Origin: Candidatus Uhrbacteria bacterium CG10_big_fil_rev_8_21_14_0_10_48_16
Lineage (GTDB): Bacteria; Patescibacteriota; Patescibacteriia; UBA9934; GWF2-40-263
DNA length: 35,695 nt
Reading direction: 5' to 3'
NCBI GenBank assembly: GCA_002793515.1
Contig: PFEU01000007.1
Location: 1-35,695, forward strand
Below are positions 18,504-27,330 of the stretch, one piece after another. The translations under genes were made by a program, and so were the position numbers. How positions within the stretch are numbered: the stretch's first letter is position 1; each line of letters opens with the position of its first letter. The notes beneath the pieces were generated by a model that saw only the letters and a list, made by a program, of their open reading frames with translations, was not told the origin of the DNA and did no database searches.

Positions 18504-19706
18504 ATGTTCAAAGACCTTGCTGTAACCCAAAGACGTCTCCTTATTTCCTTTTTTCTTTTTGGGCTCGCATCCCCGATGGTCGTCGTCTATGCCAACACAT
18601 TCCTTTGGCGCCAATCAGAAGATCCGATCATCCTCGCCATTTTCAATATTGGAAGTTACTCCGGAATCGCCATCGGCTTTTTCCTCAATGCCTATCTTCT
18701 GAGACTCTTTGAGAGCGGACGACTCTACGCATTAGGGTGTGTGCTTCAGGGGATTGTTCCAATGATCCTTATTGCGTTGGGAACCCAGACGAATACTACT
18801 GTACTTCCTCTGGGGATTGCGCTTGGGATCGCTCAAGGATTTTTCTGGGGGAACAGAAATGCCTTAACCTCAAAAATCACGCAAGGTCCACACCGTTATC
18901 AATTTGTCAGTCTTGAAACAACGCTTGCCATCACCGCAGGAATTATCTCTCCGCTATTGATCGGGTGGTTTATCGTTTTTGGAGAACGTGTGTCTTCTTA
19001 CACAATCGAACAGGCTTACCAGATCACGTCTGTCGTGGGATTTATCTTGCTCGTTCTTGCCGGATCGTTCGCCTGGTCCTACACCATGGAACCGTTTGCT
19101 CCCAAAAGATTTCTTTTAAGAACTGTGAGCCGACGCTGGAACGAGCAACGCATCCTTGAGTTAATTAACGGGATCGCCAGTGGAGTTGAGACGATTCTCC
19201 CTCTCATCATTATTCTCCTTTTTCTTGGGCAAGAAGAAGCTGTGGGAACAATAAAAGCCTTCACCTCTGTGCTCTCAGCTGGAGTCATTTTCAGCCTCGG
19301 AAAGTATGTAAAACATAATCATCACGCCCTCCTCTTCAGCTTCTGGATGGCCTTCAACCTTGTTGGAAGTATTCTTTTTGCCGCGTTCTATTCTCCTGAA
19401 TCTGCCCTGATCTTCTTTCTGCTCTCCGGACTTGTCGGATCTCTTCGTTGGTCCTCATTTGTCAGCGTGATGTACGAAGTGGTTGATGAAGAAATTGGTC
19501 AGAATGGAACACATCGATTTCTCTACCTACTTGATCGAGAATTCTTTTTAAACCTTGGCCGTGTGTTGGGACTAGGACTCCTCATTCTTCTCTCCCTCGC
19601 GAGCCACGAACTCCTTGTCCGTTATGGACTTCTGATCATTGTGATCATCCAAATCCCAACCGTTTTTCTGCTCCAGCACATGACCAAAAAACTCCATCAT
19701 CCCTAA
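18504..19706 (+). CDS. MFS-type transporter
   Basis: About 10-12 hydrophobic segments, MFS-like topology; TATAAT 8 nt upstream of ATG. Confidence 0.8.
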   Translation: MFKDLAVTQRRLLISFFLFGLASPMVVVYANTFLWRQSEDPIILAIFNIGSYSGIAIGFFLNAYLLRLFESGRLYALGCVLQGIVPMILIALGTQTNTTVLPLGIALGIAQGFFWGNRNALTSKITQGPHRYQFVSLETTLAITAGIISPLLIGWFIVFGERVSSYTIEQAYQITSVVGFILLVLAGSFAWSYTMEPFAPKRFLLRTVSRRWNEQRILELINGIASGVETILPLIIILLFLGQEEAVGTIKAFTSVLSAGVIFSLGKYVKHNHHALLFSFWMAFNLVGSILFAAFYSPESALIFFLLSGLVGSLRWSSFVSVMYEVVDEEIGQNGTHRFLYLLDREFFLNLGRVLGLGLLILLSLASHELLVRYGLLIIVIIQIPTVFLLQHMTKKLHHP

Positions 19707-19727
19707 CACCCCAACACGGGGTGTTTT
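19705..19727 (+). terminator. Terminator abutting the upp promoter
   Basis: AACACCCC aacac GGGGTGTT TT. Confidence 0.7.
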
Positions 19728-19754
19728 GACAAACATCCTTACAAAACGTACCCT
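19726..19754 (+). promoter_or_regulatory. Promoter of upp
   Basis: TTGACA-17-TACCCT. Confidence 0.6.
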
Positions 19755-19780
19755 GACCGCGGTCTAACCAAGGAGAATCC

Positions 19781-20428
19781 ATGTCTCATGTGCTGGAAGA
19801 AAGCCTCGCGTCCGTTCTGCTGACGACCTTACGCGACAAGCGCACGCGCTCGCCCCAGTTCCGCAACGCGCTCCACCGCCTGAGCCTGCTCCTGGCCGTG
19901 CGGGCCTGCGAGCACATCGCCGTGGAAACCGAAACGGTGCACACGCCGTTGGAGACGGTCGAGGGCACGTACTTCGAACCCCGGATCGCGCTCGTCCCCA
20001 TCATGCGCGCGGGCGCCGGCATGGTGGATGCCTTCCACACGTTTCTGCCCGAGGCGGACGTGTGGCACATCTCCATGAGCCGGAACCCGGACACCCTCGA
20101 ACCCGAGTTCCACGGTTCTAAGGTGCCCCGCATGATCGATCCCGGCATCGAACCTCACAACCGCATCTGCTTCGTGCTCGATCCCATGCTCGCCACGGGA
20201 GGCAGTGCGTCTCTGGCGATCCAGAAGCTCAAGGACGCAGGCGCGCAGAACATCGTGTTCGTCGGCATCTTCGGAGCTCCCGAGGGAGTCGCTCGACTCG
20301 AACAGGACCACCCCGACGTCCCGATCCTCCTCGCCGTCCTCGACCGCCAGCTCAACGCCATCGGCTACATCCTCCCCGGCTGTGGCGACGCCGGCGATCG
20401 CCTCAACGGCACCCAGCACCCGAGCTGA
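19781..20428 (+). CDS. upp: Uracil phosphoribosyltransferase (GC-rich)
   Basis: VPIMRAGAGMVDAF, CFVLDPMLATGGSASLAI; SD aaggag. Confidence 0.95.
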   Translation: MSHVLEESLASVLLTTLRDKRTRSPQFRNALHRLSLLLAVRACEHIAVETETVHTPLETVEGTYFEPRIALVPIMRAGAGMVDAFHTFLPEADVWHISMSRNPDTLEPEFHGSKVPRMIDPGIEPHNRICFVLDPMLATGGSASLAIQKLKDAGAQNIVFVGIFGAPEGVARLEQDHPDVPILLAVLDRQLNAIGYILPGCGDAGDRLNGTQHPS

Positions 20429-20507
20429 GCTCGGTTGGTCCTTGCAGAGGGCGAAGCTGAGCTTCGCCGAACACCAACCGAAATCTTGCTCAGTAACGGC
20501 TCAGCTC
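20422..20507 (+). other. Nested multi-stem RNA structure spanning the upp stop codon and 3' UTR
   Basis: GAGCTGAGC/GCTCAGCTC, TCGGTTGGT/ACCAACCGA and GGCGAAGCT/AGCTTCGCC nest properly. Confidence 0.6.
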
Positions 20508-20523
20508 AGCTGGGTAGCATCTC

Positions 20524-20547
20524 CTGATCCTCACGGGTCAGTTTTTT
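20524..20547 (+). terminator. Terminator downstream of upp
   Basis: CTGATCC tcac GGGTCAG TTTTTT. Confidence 0.8.
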
Positions 20548-20598
20548 CTTTCCTGTCGGACATCAGATGTTTACCTGATTGAATTTTCTCTATCAAAA

Positions 20599-20626
20599 AA
20601 GCACCCTCGATAAACTCAGGGTGCTT
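20599..20626 (-). terminator. Terminator of typA
   Basis: AAGCACCCT...AGGGTGCTT. Confidence 0.75.
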
Positions 20627-20635
20627 CTTACTTAC

Positions 20636-22453
20636 TTATTTTGACTCCCGTTTTCGTAACACAGAATTGAGCTGTGCCTTACGAATGCGGAGACTCTTTG
20701 GTGTCACCTCGAGAAGTTCATCATCTGAGAGAAATTCGAGACTGATCTCAAGGGTCATCTCACGAGGAGGTTCTAGAATCTCAGAAGGCCCGTCACCCTT
20801 GGAACGCATGTTCGAGAGTTTCTTTGCTTTACATGGATTGACCTCCATGTCTTCTGCGCGAGAATTTTCTCCAAGAATCATTCCCACATAGACCTCGACT
20901 CCTGCCCCGACGAAGAGATTTCCTCGTGACTGAAGGTTTCCAAGGGAGTACGCAATCGTCGTTCCGTTCTCCATGGAAATCATCGCCCCATGATTTCCTG
21001 CGGCAATCTCACCAGCTTTTTCTCGGTATCCAAGCAAGAGTGTGTTCAAGATCCCCTGTCCCTTTGTATCTGTCAGAAATTCATTTCGGTACCCAATAAG
21101 TCCACGTGTAGGGATTTCGAATTCGAGAAATGCGGTGGCATTTTCAACCAACATATCTTTCATTTCTCCACGACGCTTCCCCATCTTTTCAATGACAATT
21201 CCCGCAAAATTCTCTGGACACTCAATGGACACCGCCTCAAATGGTTCCATGGTCTTTCCGTTTTCCTCTCGGAAAATAACTTGTGGGCGAGAAACTTGGA
21301 GTTCATATCCTTCCCGTCGCATCTTCTCGATCAAAATAGCTAAGTGAAGTTCTCCACGTCCGGAAACAATAAACTGACTGTCTCCCTCTCCTTTTTCGAT
21401 CTTGAGGGCAACGTCATTCAGGAGCTCTTTATCAAGACGCTCTTTCAAGTGACGTGCGGTTGAATACTCCCCTTCGTTTCCTGCAAACGGTGAGGTGTTC
21501 GCTCCGAACGTCATCTTCACGGTTGGCTCCTCAATGTGGAGAACCGGCAGGGCCTTTCCTTCAATTGGATCGACAAGAGACTCTCCGATTTGAGCATCTT
21601 CAATTCCCGCAAGCACGACAATCTCCCCTGCTTCTGCTTGCGCGACATCCGTGCGACCAAGACCATCATAAATCTGCAAAGCGGAAATACGTGCCATCTT
21701 CTCGTTTCCATCACGATCAATATGCTTTATCTGTGCACCTTGCTTCACGATCCCATTCACGACGCGACCAACGGCAATACGTCCTTTGTAATTGTCGTAA
21801 AAAATGTTCACCACAGGGATCTGCAACGGCAACGTCTTATCTCCACTTGGCCCTGAAATATGATCAACAATGGCATCCAAAATAGGTGTGATGTCTTTCA
21901 TGCTCTCAATTTCTGGTTCAAGACTGGCAATCCCATTAATCGCTGACGCATACACCACAGGGAAGTGAGCTTGCTCATCTGTCGCTCCAAGATCAATGAA
22001 GAGATCAAAGGTCTTGTCCAAAACCCATGATGGACGTGCGTCTTTCTTATCAACCTTGTTGATCACGACAATGACACGATGTCCGGCTTCAAGCGCCTTC
22101 TTCAACACAAACTTTGTCTGAGGCATCGGTCCTTCTTTTGCGTCCACGAGCAACAAACACCCATCAACAAGATTCATGATGCGTTCAACTTCTCCTCCAA
22201 AGTCCGCGTGACCTGGGGTGTCTACAATATTTACCTTTTTCTCTCGCCACACGATGGCTGCGTTCTTAGAAAAAATCGTAATTCCACGCTCACGTTCAAG
22301 TTCATTTGAGTCCATGATCGTGGTGCCTTGGGCGTCGGCATCGCGAAAGGTATGAGATTGCTTCAAAAGCGCGTCGACCAGGGTTGTTTTTCCATGGTCA
22401 ACGTGAGCAATGATCGCAACGTTTCGAATGTCTTCTCGGATAGTTTGTGTCAT
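20636..22453 (-). CDS. typA: Ribosome-associated GTPase TypA/BipA
   Basis: AHVDHGKTTLVDALL, RGITIFSKNAAI, DTPGHADFGGEVER; start at MTQTIREDI. Confidence 0.97.
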   Translation of the reverse strand: MTQTIREDIRNVAIIAHVDHGKTTLVDALLKQSHTFRDADAQGTTIMDSNELERERGITIFSKNAAIVWREKKVNIVDTPGHADFGGEVERIMNLVDGCLLLVDAKEGPMPQTKFVLKKALEAGHRVIVVINKVDKKDARPSWVLDKTFDLFIDLGATDEQAHFPVVYASAINGIASLEPEIESMKDITPILDAIVDHISGPSGDKTLPLQIPVVNIFYDNYKGRIAVGRVVNGIVKQGAQIKHIDRDGNEKMARISALQIYDGLGRTDVAQAEAGEIVVLAGIEDAQIGESLVDPIEGKALPVLHIEEPTVKMTFGANTSPFAGNEGEYSTARHLKERLDKELLNDVALKIEKGEGDSQFIVSGRGELHLAILIEKMRREGYELQVSRPQVIFREENGKTMEPFEAVSIECPENFAGIVIEKMGKRRGEMKDMLVENATAFLEFEIPTRGLIGYRNEFLTDTKGQGILNTLLLGYREKAGEIAAGNHGAMISMENGTTIAYSLGNLQSRGNLFVGAGVEVYVGMILGENSRAEDMEVNPCKAKKLSNMRSKGDGPSEILEPPREMTLEISLEFLSDDELLEVTPKSLRIRKAQLNSVLRKRESK

Positions 22454-22558
22454 AACGGCGGAAGAATACGTGAAAAACAGGTTTTGGTCAATGGCAAAAC
22501 CCACATAGTAGGCTTTTCCTGTATAATCAAAAAAGAGATGATCAAATAACAACTTTTT

Positions 22559-24310
22559 ATGTCCCAAAAACAAGAACAAATTTATCTAGGTATTATTGGG
22601 CTCCTCATCCTGATTATCTCTATTTTAGGAGGATGGTATCTCACACGCTCAAACATCTCCCTCCTCCCTAGTTCAGATCCTGTCGCGCAGAATCTCCCCC
22701 GTGAGGAGACAACCTTGCCCTCTGTAGAATCTTTTTCTGTTCCAGAGGGACCATCTATTAGAGATACCCCTCTCGTGAATGCGCCGAATTATATTTATCT
22801 CTTCACCCACACGGAAGATCCTTTTAATCATGAACTCTCAGAAGACCGTTGGTGGCGCGTGGGAAGCATGCTTGAATCCATTGCCTCAACTTTTCCATCT
22901 AGCAATATATCTTGGACAATTGAATTCATGGGATCAGATGCAAAAACGATTTCAGACCGTAATCCTGAAACAGGAACGGTGGATTATCTTCTGAGCTTGA
23001 AAGAACAAGGTCTTGTCGAGTTTGGCTACCACGCCCATCACGACCCAACCTACATGAATAGACCACAGAACAGTCTTTCAACAAGCCCATCCTACGAGGA
23101 AACCTATGAAGCGCTCTGGAGTTGGATTACTTGCGAGAAGGATCCTCTCTACGGAGGGTGTGTCGCAGAACGAGGAGGAGGACTTGAAGCCGTACTCAGC
23201 GCGTTTGGAGAAGTAGAAATTGTCACGGGTCTAGGAATCGGAACAGGTGTTCAATACGAACGCTCTGCCGGAAGCCAAGCCGTCCGAGAACTTCTTCCAA
23301 ATCGATGGCTCGGCTTTGGGATCCCAGACCATGGAGCCGTCGCAAGTAACAAAGAAATAACAACAGCAAAATTAAGTCTCATGGAACTTCTCACACCAAC
23401 ACACGAGACAAGTTCCTCAACCTTTTGGATGGATAATGCCATCCGCATCAATGACGATGCTCCCCTTGAAAACTTGAACATCAATAAACTTACCGAGGGA
23501 GCTCGGCTTGTAGAAGCGAGTCTTTCTTCTCTTGATGGAACAAGACCTCACGTCTTGAATGCAGGGATTGCCGATAAATTTCTGTACTCAGTCGATAAGA
23601 CCAGTCCTACCGTATGGGGATACGCTCACCCTGAATCCCCCGAACTTCCATCCATCTCTATCAAGCCAACGAAGGACATTGAAAAAGGCTATAAACTCAC
23701 ACAAGAAGCTCTCGAGTATCTCGCCCAACTTGTCTCGAATGACTCCACAAAGTCGTTTGTGGACTCCCAAGACGTCGTCGATCTTTTTACCTCAGAGGAT
23801 TATTGGAATGTCACAGAAGAGGAGCTCAAACAGATGGCCCTTTGGATTCTTAACGAGTGGGGTAACACTCCTCCAAACTTGGTCTATGATGGAGAGGACT
23901 TCTATTCCCTCTCAGATGCCTTTGCTCTTTTACATGAAGGACTTCAGGGTTCCTACCCTGCCGAAGGGATTGTATCGATGGTCTATGGACCATGGTCTCT
24001 GAAAAAAAATAGTTCATCTGAGATAGAAATCTCGACAGAGGATTTCTCTACGCTTCTACGTGGAAATCTCTATACGGACAACCAGATTCAAGAGACTTAT
24101 AAGGTCGGAAATCAAACCCTCACATCAACACAGGTCCTTTATGCCATGAGCTACCTCTTCGTGCTCGGACAAGAAGGTGTGTCAATGGATCGGATCACCA
24201 TTCCTCAAACACAATCTGCTCCACTCACCTATGGAATTCTTGAAGATCTTGGATGCACAGATTGTCTGGATACAGCCTGGTCACTTAAACCCGCACGTTT
24301 TCAAGATTAA
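22559..24310 (+). CDS. Secreted/membrane-anchored protein of unknown function, weak resemblance to polysaccharide deacetylase fold
   Basis: N-terminal TM anchor; YIYLFTHTEDPF...VEFGYHAHHDPTY. Confidence 0.6.
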   Translation: MSQKQEQIYLGIIGLLILIISILGGWYLTRSNISLLPSSDPVAQNLPREETTLPSVESFSVPEGPSIRDTPLVNAPNYIYLFTHTEDPFNHELSEDRWWRVGSMLESIASTFPSSNISWTIEFMGSDAKTISDRNPETGTVDYLLSLKEQGLVEFGYHAHHDPTYMNRPQNSLSTSPSYEETYEALWSWITCEKDPLYGGCVAERGGGLEAVLSAFGEVEIVTGLGIGTGVQYERSAGSQAVRELLPNRWLGFGIPDHGAVASNKEITTAKLSLMELLTPTHETSSSTFWMDNAIRINDDAPLENLNINKLTEGARLVEASLSSLDGTRPHVLNAGIADKFLYSVDKTSPTVWGYAHPESPELPSISIKPTKDIEKGYKLTQEALEYLAQLVSNDSTKSFVDSQDVVDLFTSEDYWNVTEEELKQMALWILNEWGNTPPNLVYDGEDFYSLSDAFALLHEGLQGSYPAEGIVSMVYGPWSLKKNSSSEIEISTEDFSTLLRGNLYTDNQIQETYKVGNQTLTSTQVLYAMSYLFVLGQEGVSMDRITIPQTQSAPLTYGILEDLGCTDCLDTAWSLKPARFQD

Positions 24311-24331
24311 TCAGACGACGTTCTCTCACAC

Positions 24332-24365
24332 AAAAAACCACCCACCGTCATGGGGGTGGTTTTTT
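24332..24365 (+). terminator. Terminator of the 22559 gene
   Basis: AAAAAACCACCC...GGGTGGTTTTTT. Confidence 0.85.
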
Positions 24366-24383
24366 GATTTATATGAGTTTTTA

Positions 24384-24412
24384 TTGACAAACAGGTGATC
24401 CTTCACTATGCT
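24384..24412 (+). promoter_or_regulatory. Promoter of the ECF sigma gene
   Basis: TTGACA-17-TATGCT; the ORF-track start at 24408 is inside the -10. Confidence 0.7.
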
Positions 24413-24458
24413 CATCTCTCCCTTCAGAGGGATGTGCCAGCCACCCACGGAGCCAACC

Positions 24459-25043
24459 ATGGAAGAAGGTATTGAGAACGGCTCTGAGCGTGATGCTCAG
24501 ATCAAGACTCTGGCGCAGAATGACCCAAACCAGGCTCACGAACTTCTGGTGATCAGCTACCGCCAGAAGCTCGTGTTCCACGCGTATGGGATCGTGAAGA
24601 GCCTGCAGGACGCGGAAGAGATCGTCAGTGAGACGTTCATCCGCGCCATGCGACAGAGGAACCTCTTCGATCCCGACTTCCGCATCGGGGCTTGGCTCTA
24701 CAGAGTCACGAGCAACCGATCCATCAACTTCCTCCGCGATCATCATCGTCACGCGGAACTCGTAAACAAGCGGTACAACGAACTCGTTCCAGACGAAGCT
24801 GAGAGCCTGGAGGATCTCCTTCTCGAGGAGCAGAGAAGACTCTGGATGGAAGCACGTCTCGAGTGCCTTTCGCCGGTTCACCGAGAGATTCTCCTCCTGC
24901 GTTACTGGCGGGACTTCAGCTACGTAGATATCGCAGAAGCCCTGAACGTTCCAATCGGAACCGTCATGTCGCGCCTCTCCCGCGCGCACGGGAAGCTCCG
25001 AGACAACCTCACAGAAGACCCAGAGACACCGGCCTACGTCTAG
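24459..25043 (+). CDS. RNA polymerase sigma factor, ECF type (GC-rich)
   Basis: DAEEIVSETFIRAMRQ (region 2) and HREILLLRYWRDFSYVDIAEALNVPIGTVMSRLSRA (region 4). Confidence 0.93.
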   Translation: MEEGIENGSERDAQIKTLAQNDPNQAHELLVISYRQKLVFHAYGIVKSLQDAEEIVSETFIRAMRQRNLFDPDFRIGAWLYRVTSNRSINFLRDHHRHAELVNKRYNELVPDEAESLEDLLLEEQRRLWMEARLECLSPVHREILLLRYWRDFSYVDIAEALNVPIGTVMSRLSRAHGKLRDNLTEDPETPAYV

Positions 25044-25061
25044 GCAACCTCCTACGCTCGC

Positions 25062-25097
25062 GTCGCCCCAACTCCTCTCGTGGGCGACTTTTATTTT
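25062..25097 (+). terminator. Terminator of the ECF sigma gene
   Basis: GTCGCCC...GGGCGAC TTTTATTTT. Confidence 0.8.
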
Positions 25098-25126
25098 GAG
25101 TCGAGCGCTGATACCATGAGGTCATC

Positions 25127-26938
25127 ATGAACCAAGAAGAAAAGGATACCTTGTATATTCGAGCAAAGAAGCATGTCGAACACACATGTTTTTCTATTCG
25201 TCATTCCGTATCAGAAATCCGCAAGTCGATCGCAAAGAAACAGGATGAATACAAAACATTAGATCCCGGTGAGAAATTCATCTTCTCAAAACTCCTCCAG
25301 CACGAAGAGACACGTGCTTATGAGTTAGATCACCTCAAACGTTCTCCTTTTTTTGTAAAATGCGAAATCACTATTGATGGGGAGCAGAAGAACTGGTATT
25401 TTGGCAAGTTTGGTCACAAAGAGTCTGATATTTTCTCTTGGGTAACTCCGGCGGCTGCCATCCGATTTGAAACACCCGGTCATTTTTCTTACGTTCCGAA
25501 AGACAAGAAGATTATTCAAGGCCAATTGCACGCGAAAGATCAATACATGATCGTCGACGGGAAGATTCTCTTCTTCACGACGGAGTCCGAAGAGCATCCA
25601 CGCGAGCTTATTTACCAAGAACATTTTTCCGCTCGAAAAACAGGTTTTGTCCTGCCAGAGATCGTGGCTCAAATGGAGCGTGCACAGGACCAAGTGATTC
25701 GCGCCAGTCACGAAGGGCCATTTGTGATATCGGGGCCTGCAGGCTCAGGAAAAACAACCTTGGCCCTCCACCGTATTGCCTATCTTGTTCAATCGCCTGA
25801 AACGACCGAACGCTTCCCCCCTGATTCGATCATTGTGTTCGTTCAAGACGAAGGGACAAAAGATTACTTCTCACATATCCTTCCGGAACTTGGGATCGAA
25901 CACGTGACCATTACCACGTTTGCCCAATGGGCCATGAAGATTCTGAATAGACAAGACGTTGTGTTCGCGGAGAGAATCGGCGAAACAGAAGAAGAGCGAG
26001 ATCATTATGAGTTAGTGAAATTGAAAGTGTTGCAGTCACTCTCAAGCACTCCCTTAAAATCAGAGAAAGACATGTTTAAAACCCTTGAGCATGCCTACAC
26101 ATCATCCTTTTCTCCTGCACAGCAAACCCTTTTCAAACAGCAAGTTCGTGAACGAATTCTGGACCGCTTTGATCTGACGATCTTATTGAGTCTCATGCAT
26201 ACCACGTCAGGAGCACTCAGCATGATGAAGGAATATTATCTTGAACTCAAAAATGGAGCCTTGAAAAAGAAGATCGGGGCACTCCCCATCGGATACTCCC
26301 TTGTCGTGGTAGATGAGTTTCAAAACTACCTGCCAGAACAAATTCAGCTCATGAAAACCTGTAAGCACGATCAGCTTCCCTCCATGGTGTTTGTCGGGGA
26401 TATCGCTCAGCAGATACAGCTCGGAACACTTAAGAGTTGGTCAGAAATTGGGGAACAGATTGCGGACGAACGACTCGTGACGCTCAAAAAAGTCTATCGG
26501 AATACAAAAGAGATCCTCTCGTTTGTGAAGTCGCTCGGCTATCCCGTTCACATTCCATCACAAGTGAAGAGCGGAAAGCCTGTCCATGAAGTTCACACGC
26601 AAGATGCGCAAGAAGAAATTGCCTATATCCATCAACTGGCAGAAACGCTTGAAGATGGCCAAACGATCGGCGTTCTGTCGCGACATCGGGCGTACTTGGA
26701 ACCGTTTGTCTCTGCTTTTAAAGACAATAACTCCATACGCGTTTTTGACATCAAGGAAGCACAAGGTGTCGAGTTCGATATCGTCTGTCTTGTTGGTGTC
26801 CAAAAAGATACCTTTACTGCCCCAGAGGACCACCCCGAGAAACAACGCATTCTCAAAAACCTCCTCTACATCGCCCTCACACGAGCCATGTCCGAGTTGC
26901 ATATTCTTGGTAAGGAAAAACTAAAGAAACTCCGCTAA
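25127..26938 (+). CDS. UvrD/Rep superfamily 1 helicase, HelD (helicase IV)-like
   Basis: GPAGSGKTTLALHRIAYL, VVVDEFQNY, QGVEFDIV, LLYIALTRAMSELHI. Confidence 0.85.
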   Translation: MNQEEKDTLYIRAKKHVEHTCFSIRHSVSEIRKSIAKKQDEYKTLDPGEKFIFSKLLQHEETRAYELDHLKRSPFFVKCEITIDGEQKNWYFGKFGHKESDIFSWVTPAAAIRFETPGHFSYVPKDKKIIQGQLHAKDQYMIVDGKILFFTTESEEHPRELIYQEHFSARKTGFVLPEIVAQMERAQDQVIRASHEGPFVISGPAGSGKTTLALHRIAYLVQSPETTERFPPDSIIVFVQDEGTKDYFSHILPELGIEHVTITTFAQWAMKILNRQDVVFAERIGETEEERDHYELVKLKVLQSLSSTPLKSEKDMFKTLEHAYTSSFSPAQQTLFKQQVRERILDRFDLTILLSLMHTTSGALSMMKEYYLELKNGALKKKIGALPIGYSLVVVDEFQNYLPEQIQLMKTCKHDQLPSMVFVGDIAQQIQLGTLKSWSEIGEQIADERLVTLKKVYRNTKEILSFVKSLGYPVHIPSQVKSGKPVHEVHTQDAQEEIAYIHQLAETLEDGQTIGVLSRHRAYLEPFVSAFKDNNSIRVFDIKEAQGVEFDIVCLVGVQKDTFTAPEDHPEKQRILKNLLYIALTRAMSELHILGKEKLKKLR

Positions 26939-26973
26939 ACAAAAGACACGATCATGATGATCGTGTCTTTTGT
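26939..26973. terminator. Terminator between the helicase and tRNA-Glu (convergent)
   Basis: AAAAGACACGATCA tga TGATCGTGTCTTTT. Confidence 0.85.
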
Positions 26974-27048
26974 TGGTGACCCCAGGGGGAGTCGAACCCC
27001 CCTTTCCAGGATGAAAACCTGGCGTCCTAACCGATAGACGATGGGGCC
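26974..27048 (-). tRNA. tRNA-Glu (anticodon TTC), CCA encoded
   Basis: GGCCCCATCGTCTATCGGTTAGGACGCCAGGTTTTCATCCTGGAAAGGGGGGTTCGACTCCCCCTGGGGTCACCA. Confidence 0.95.
27027..27048. repeat. Direct repeat copy 1 = tRNA-Glu nt 1-22
   Basis: ctaaccgatagacgatggggcc, identical to 27331-27352. Confidence 0.97.
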
Positions 27049-27287
27049 GAATATTTGTCCTTGAGTTCCTTACGAATTCGGCCTGATTTTTTGATAAGGA
27101 TCTCTCGTTGTCTTGCTTCTCGCAAAGTTGAAAAGGTCTCCGTATGGACAAGTCTATACGGGATGTATGGCTTAGTCGAGCGAACCTTTCCTGCATTATG
27201 ATAATTCAAGCGAAGTGATACATCTTGAGTGCAACCAATGTACCACCTCCCAACAAGTTCACTTTCTATGACGTAGACGTGGTACAT
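27027..27287 (-). CDS. Small GIY-YIG nuclease-domain protein; stop codon lies inside the tRNA-Glu gene
   Basis: HVYVIES...WYIGCTQDVSLRLNYHNAGKVRST...EARQREILIKK; ends ...KYSAPSSIG* using GGT TAG of the tRNA D-loop. Confidence 0.88.
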   Translation of the reverse strand: MYHVYVIESELVGRWYIGCTQDVSLRLNYHNAGKVRSTKPYIPYRLVHTETFSTLREARQREILIKKSGRIRKELKDKYSAPSSIG

Positions 27288-27295
27288 AGGCGTCT

Positions 27296-27330
27296 CCGGC
27301 CTAAAGGCCGGACCAGGCCTTTAGGCCTGG
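27296..27330. repeat. Tandem palindromes CCGGCCTAAAGGCCGG and CCAGGCCTTTAGGCCTGG
   Basis: 6-bp and 7-bp stems with complementary loops TAAA/TTTA; can also form one longer hairpin CCTAAAGGCC ggacca GGCCTTTAGG. Confidence 0.95.

Noticed and set aside
19829-20419. 196-aa minus ORF opposite upp
   Set aside because: Antisense of a clearly identified uracil phosphoribosyltransferase.
20422-20507. Integron attC site after upp
   Set aside because: Structured, but no convincing GTTRRRY/RYYYAAC core pair and no integrase in the window.
2085-27048. CRISPR array or classical transposon
   Set aside because: No regularly spaced repeats and no transposase, integrase or Cas ORF found; only tRNA-linked repeats and palindromes.
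26921-27196. 91-aa minus ORF reading through tRNA-Glu
   Set aside because: Out-of-frame translation of the tRNA and the GIY-YIG gene.
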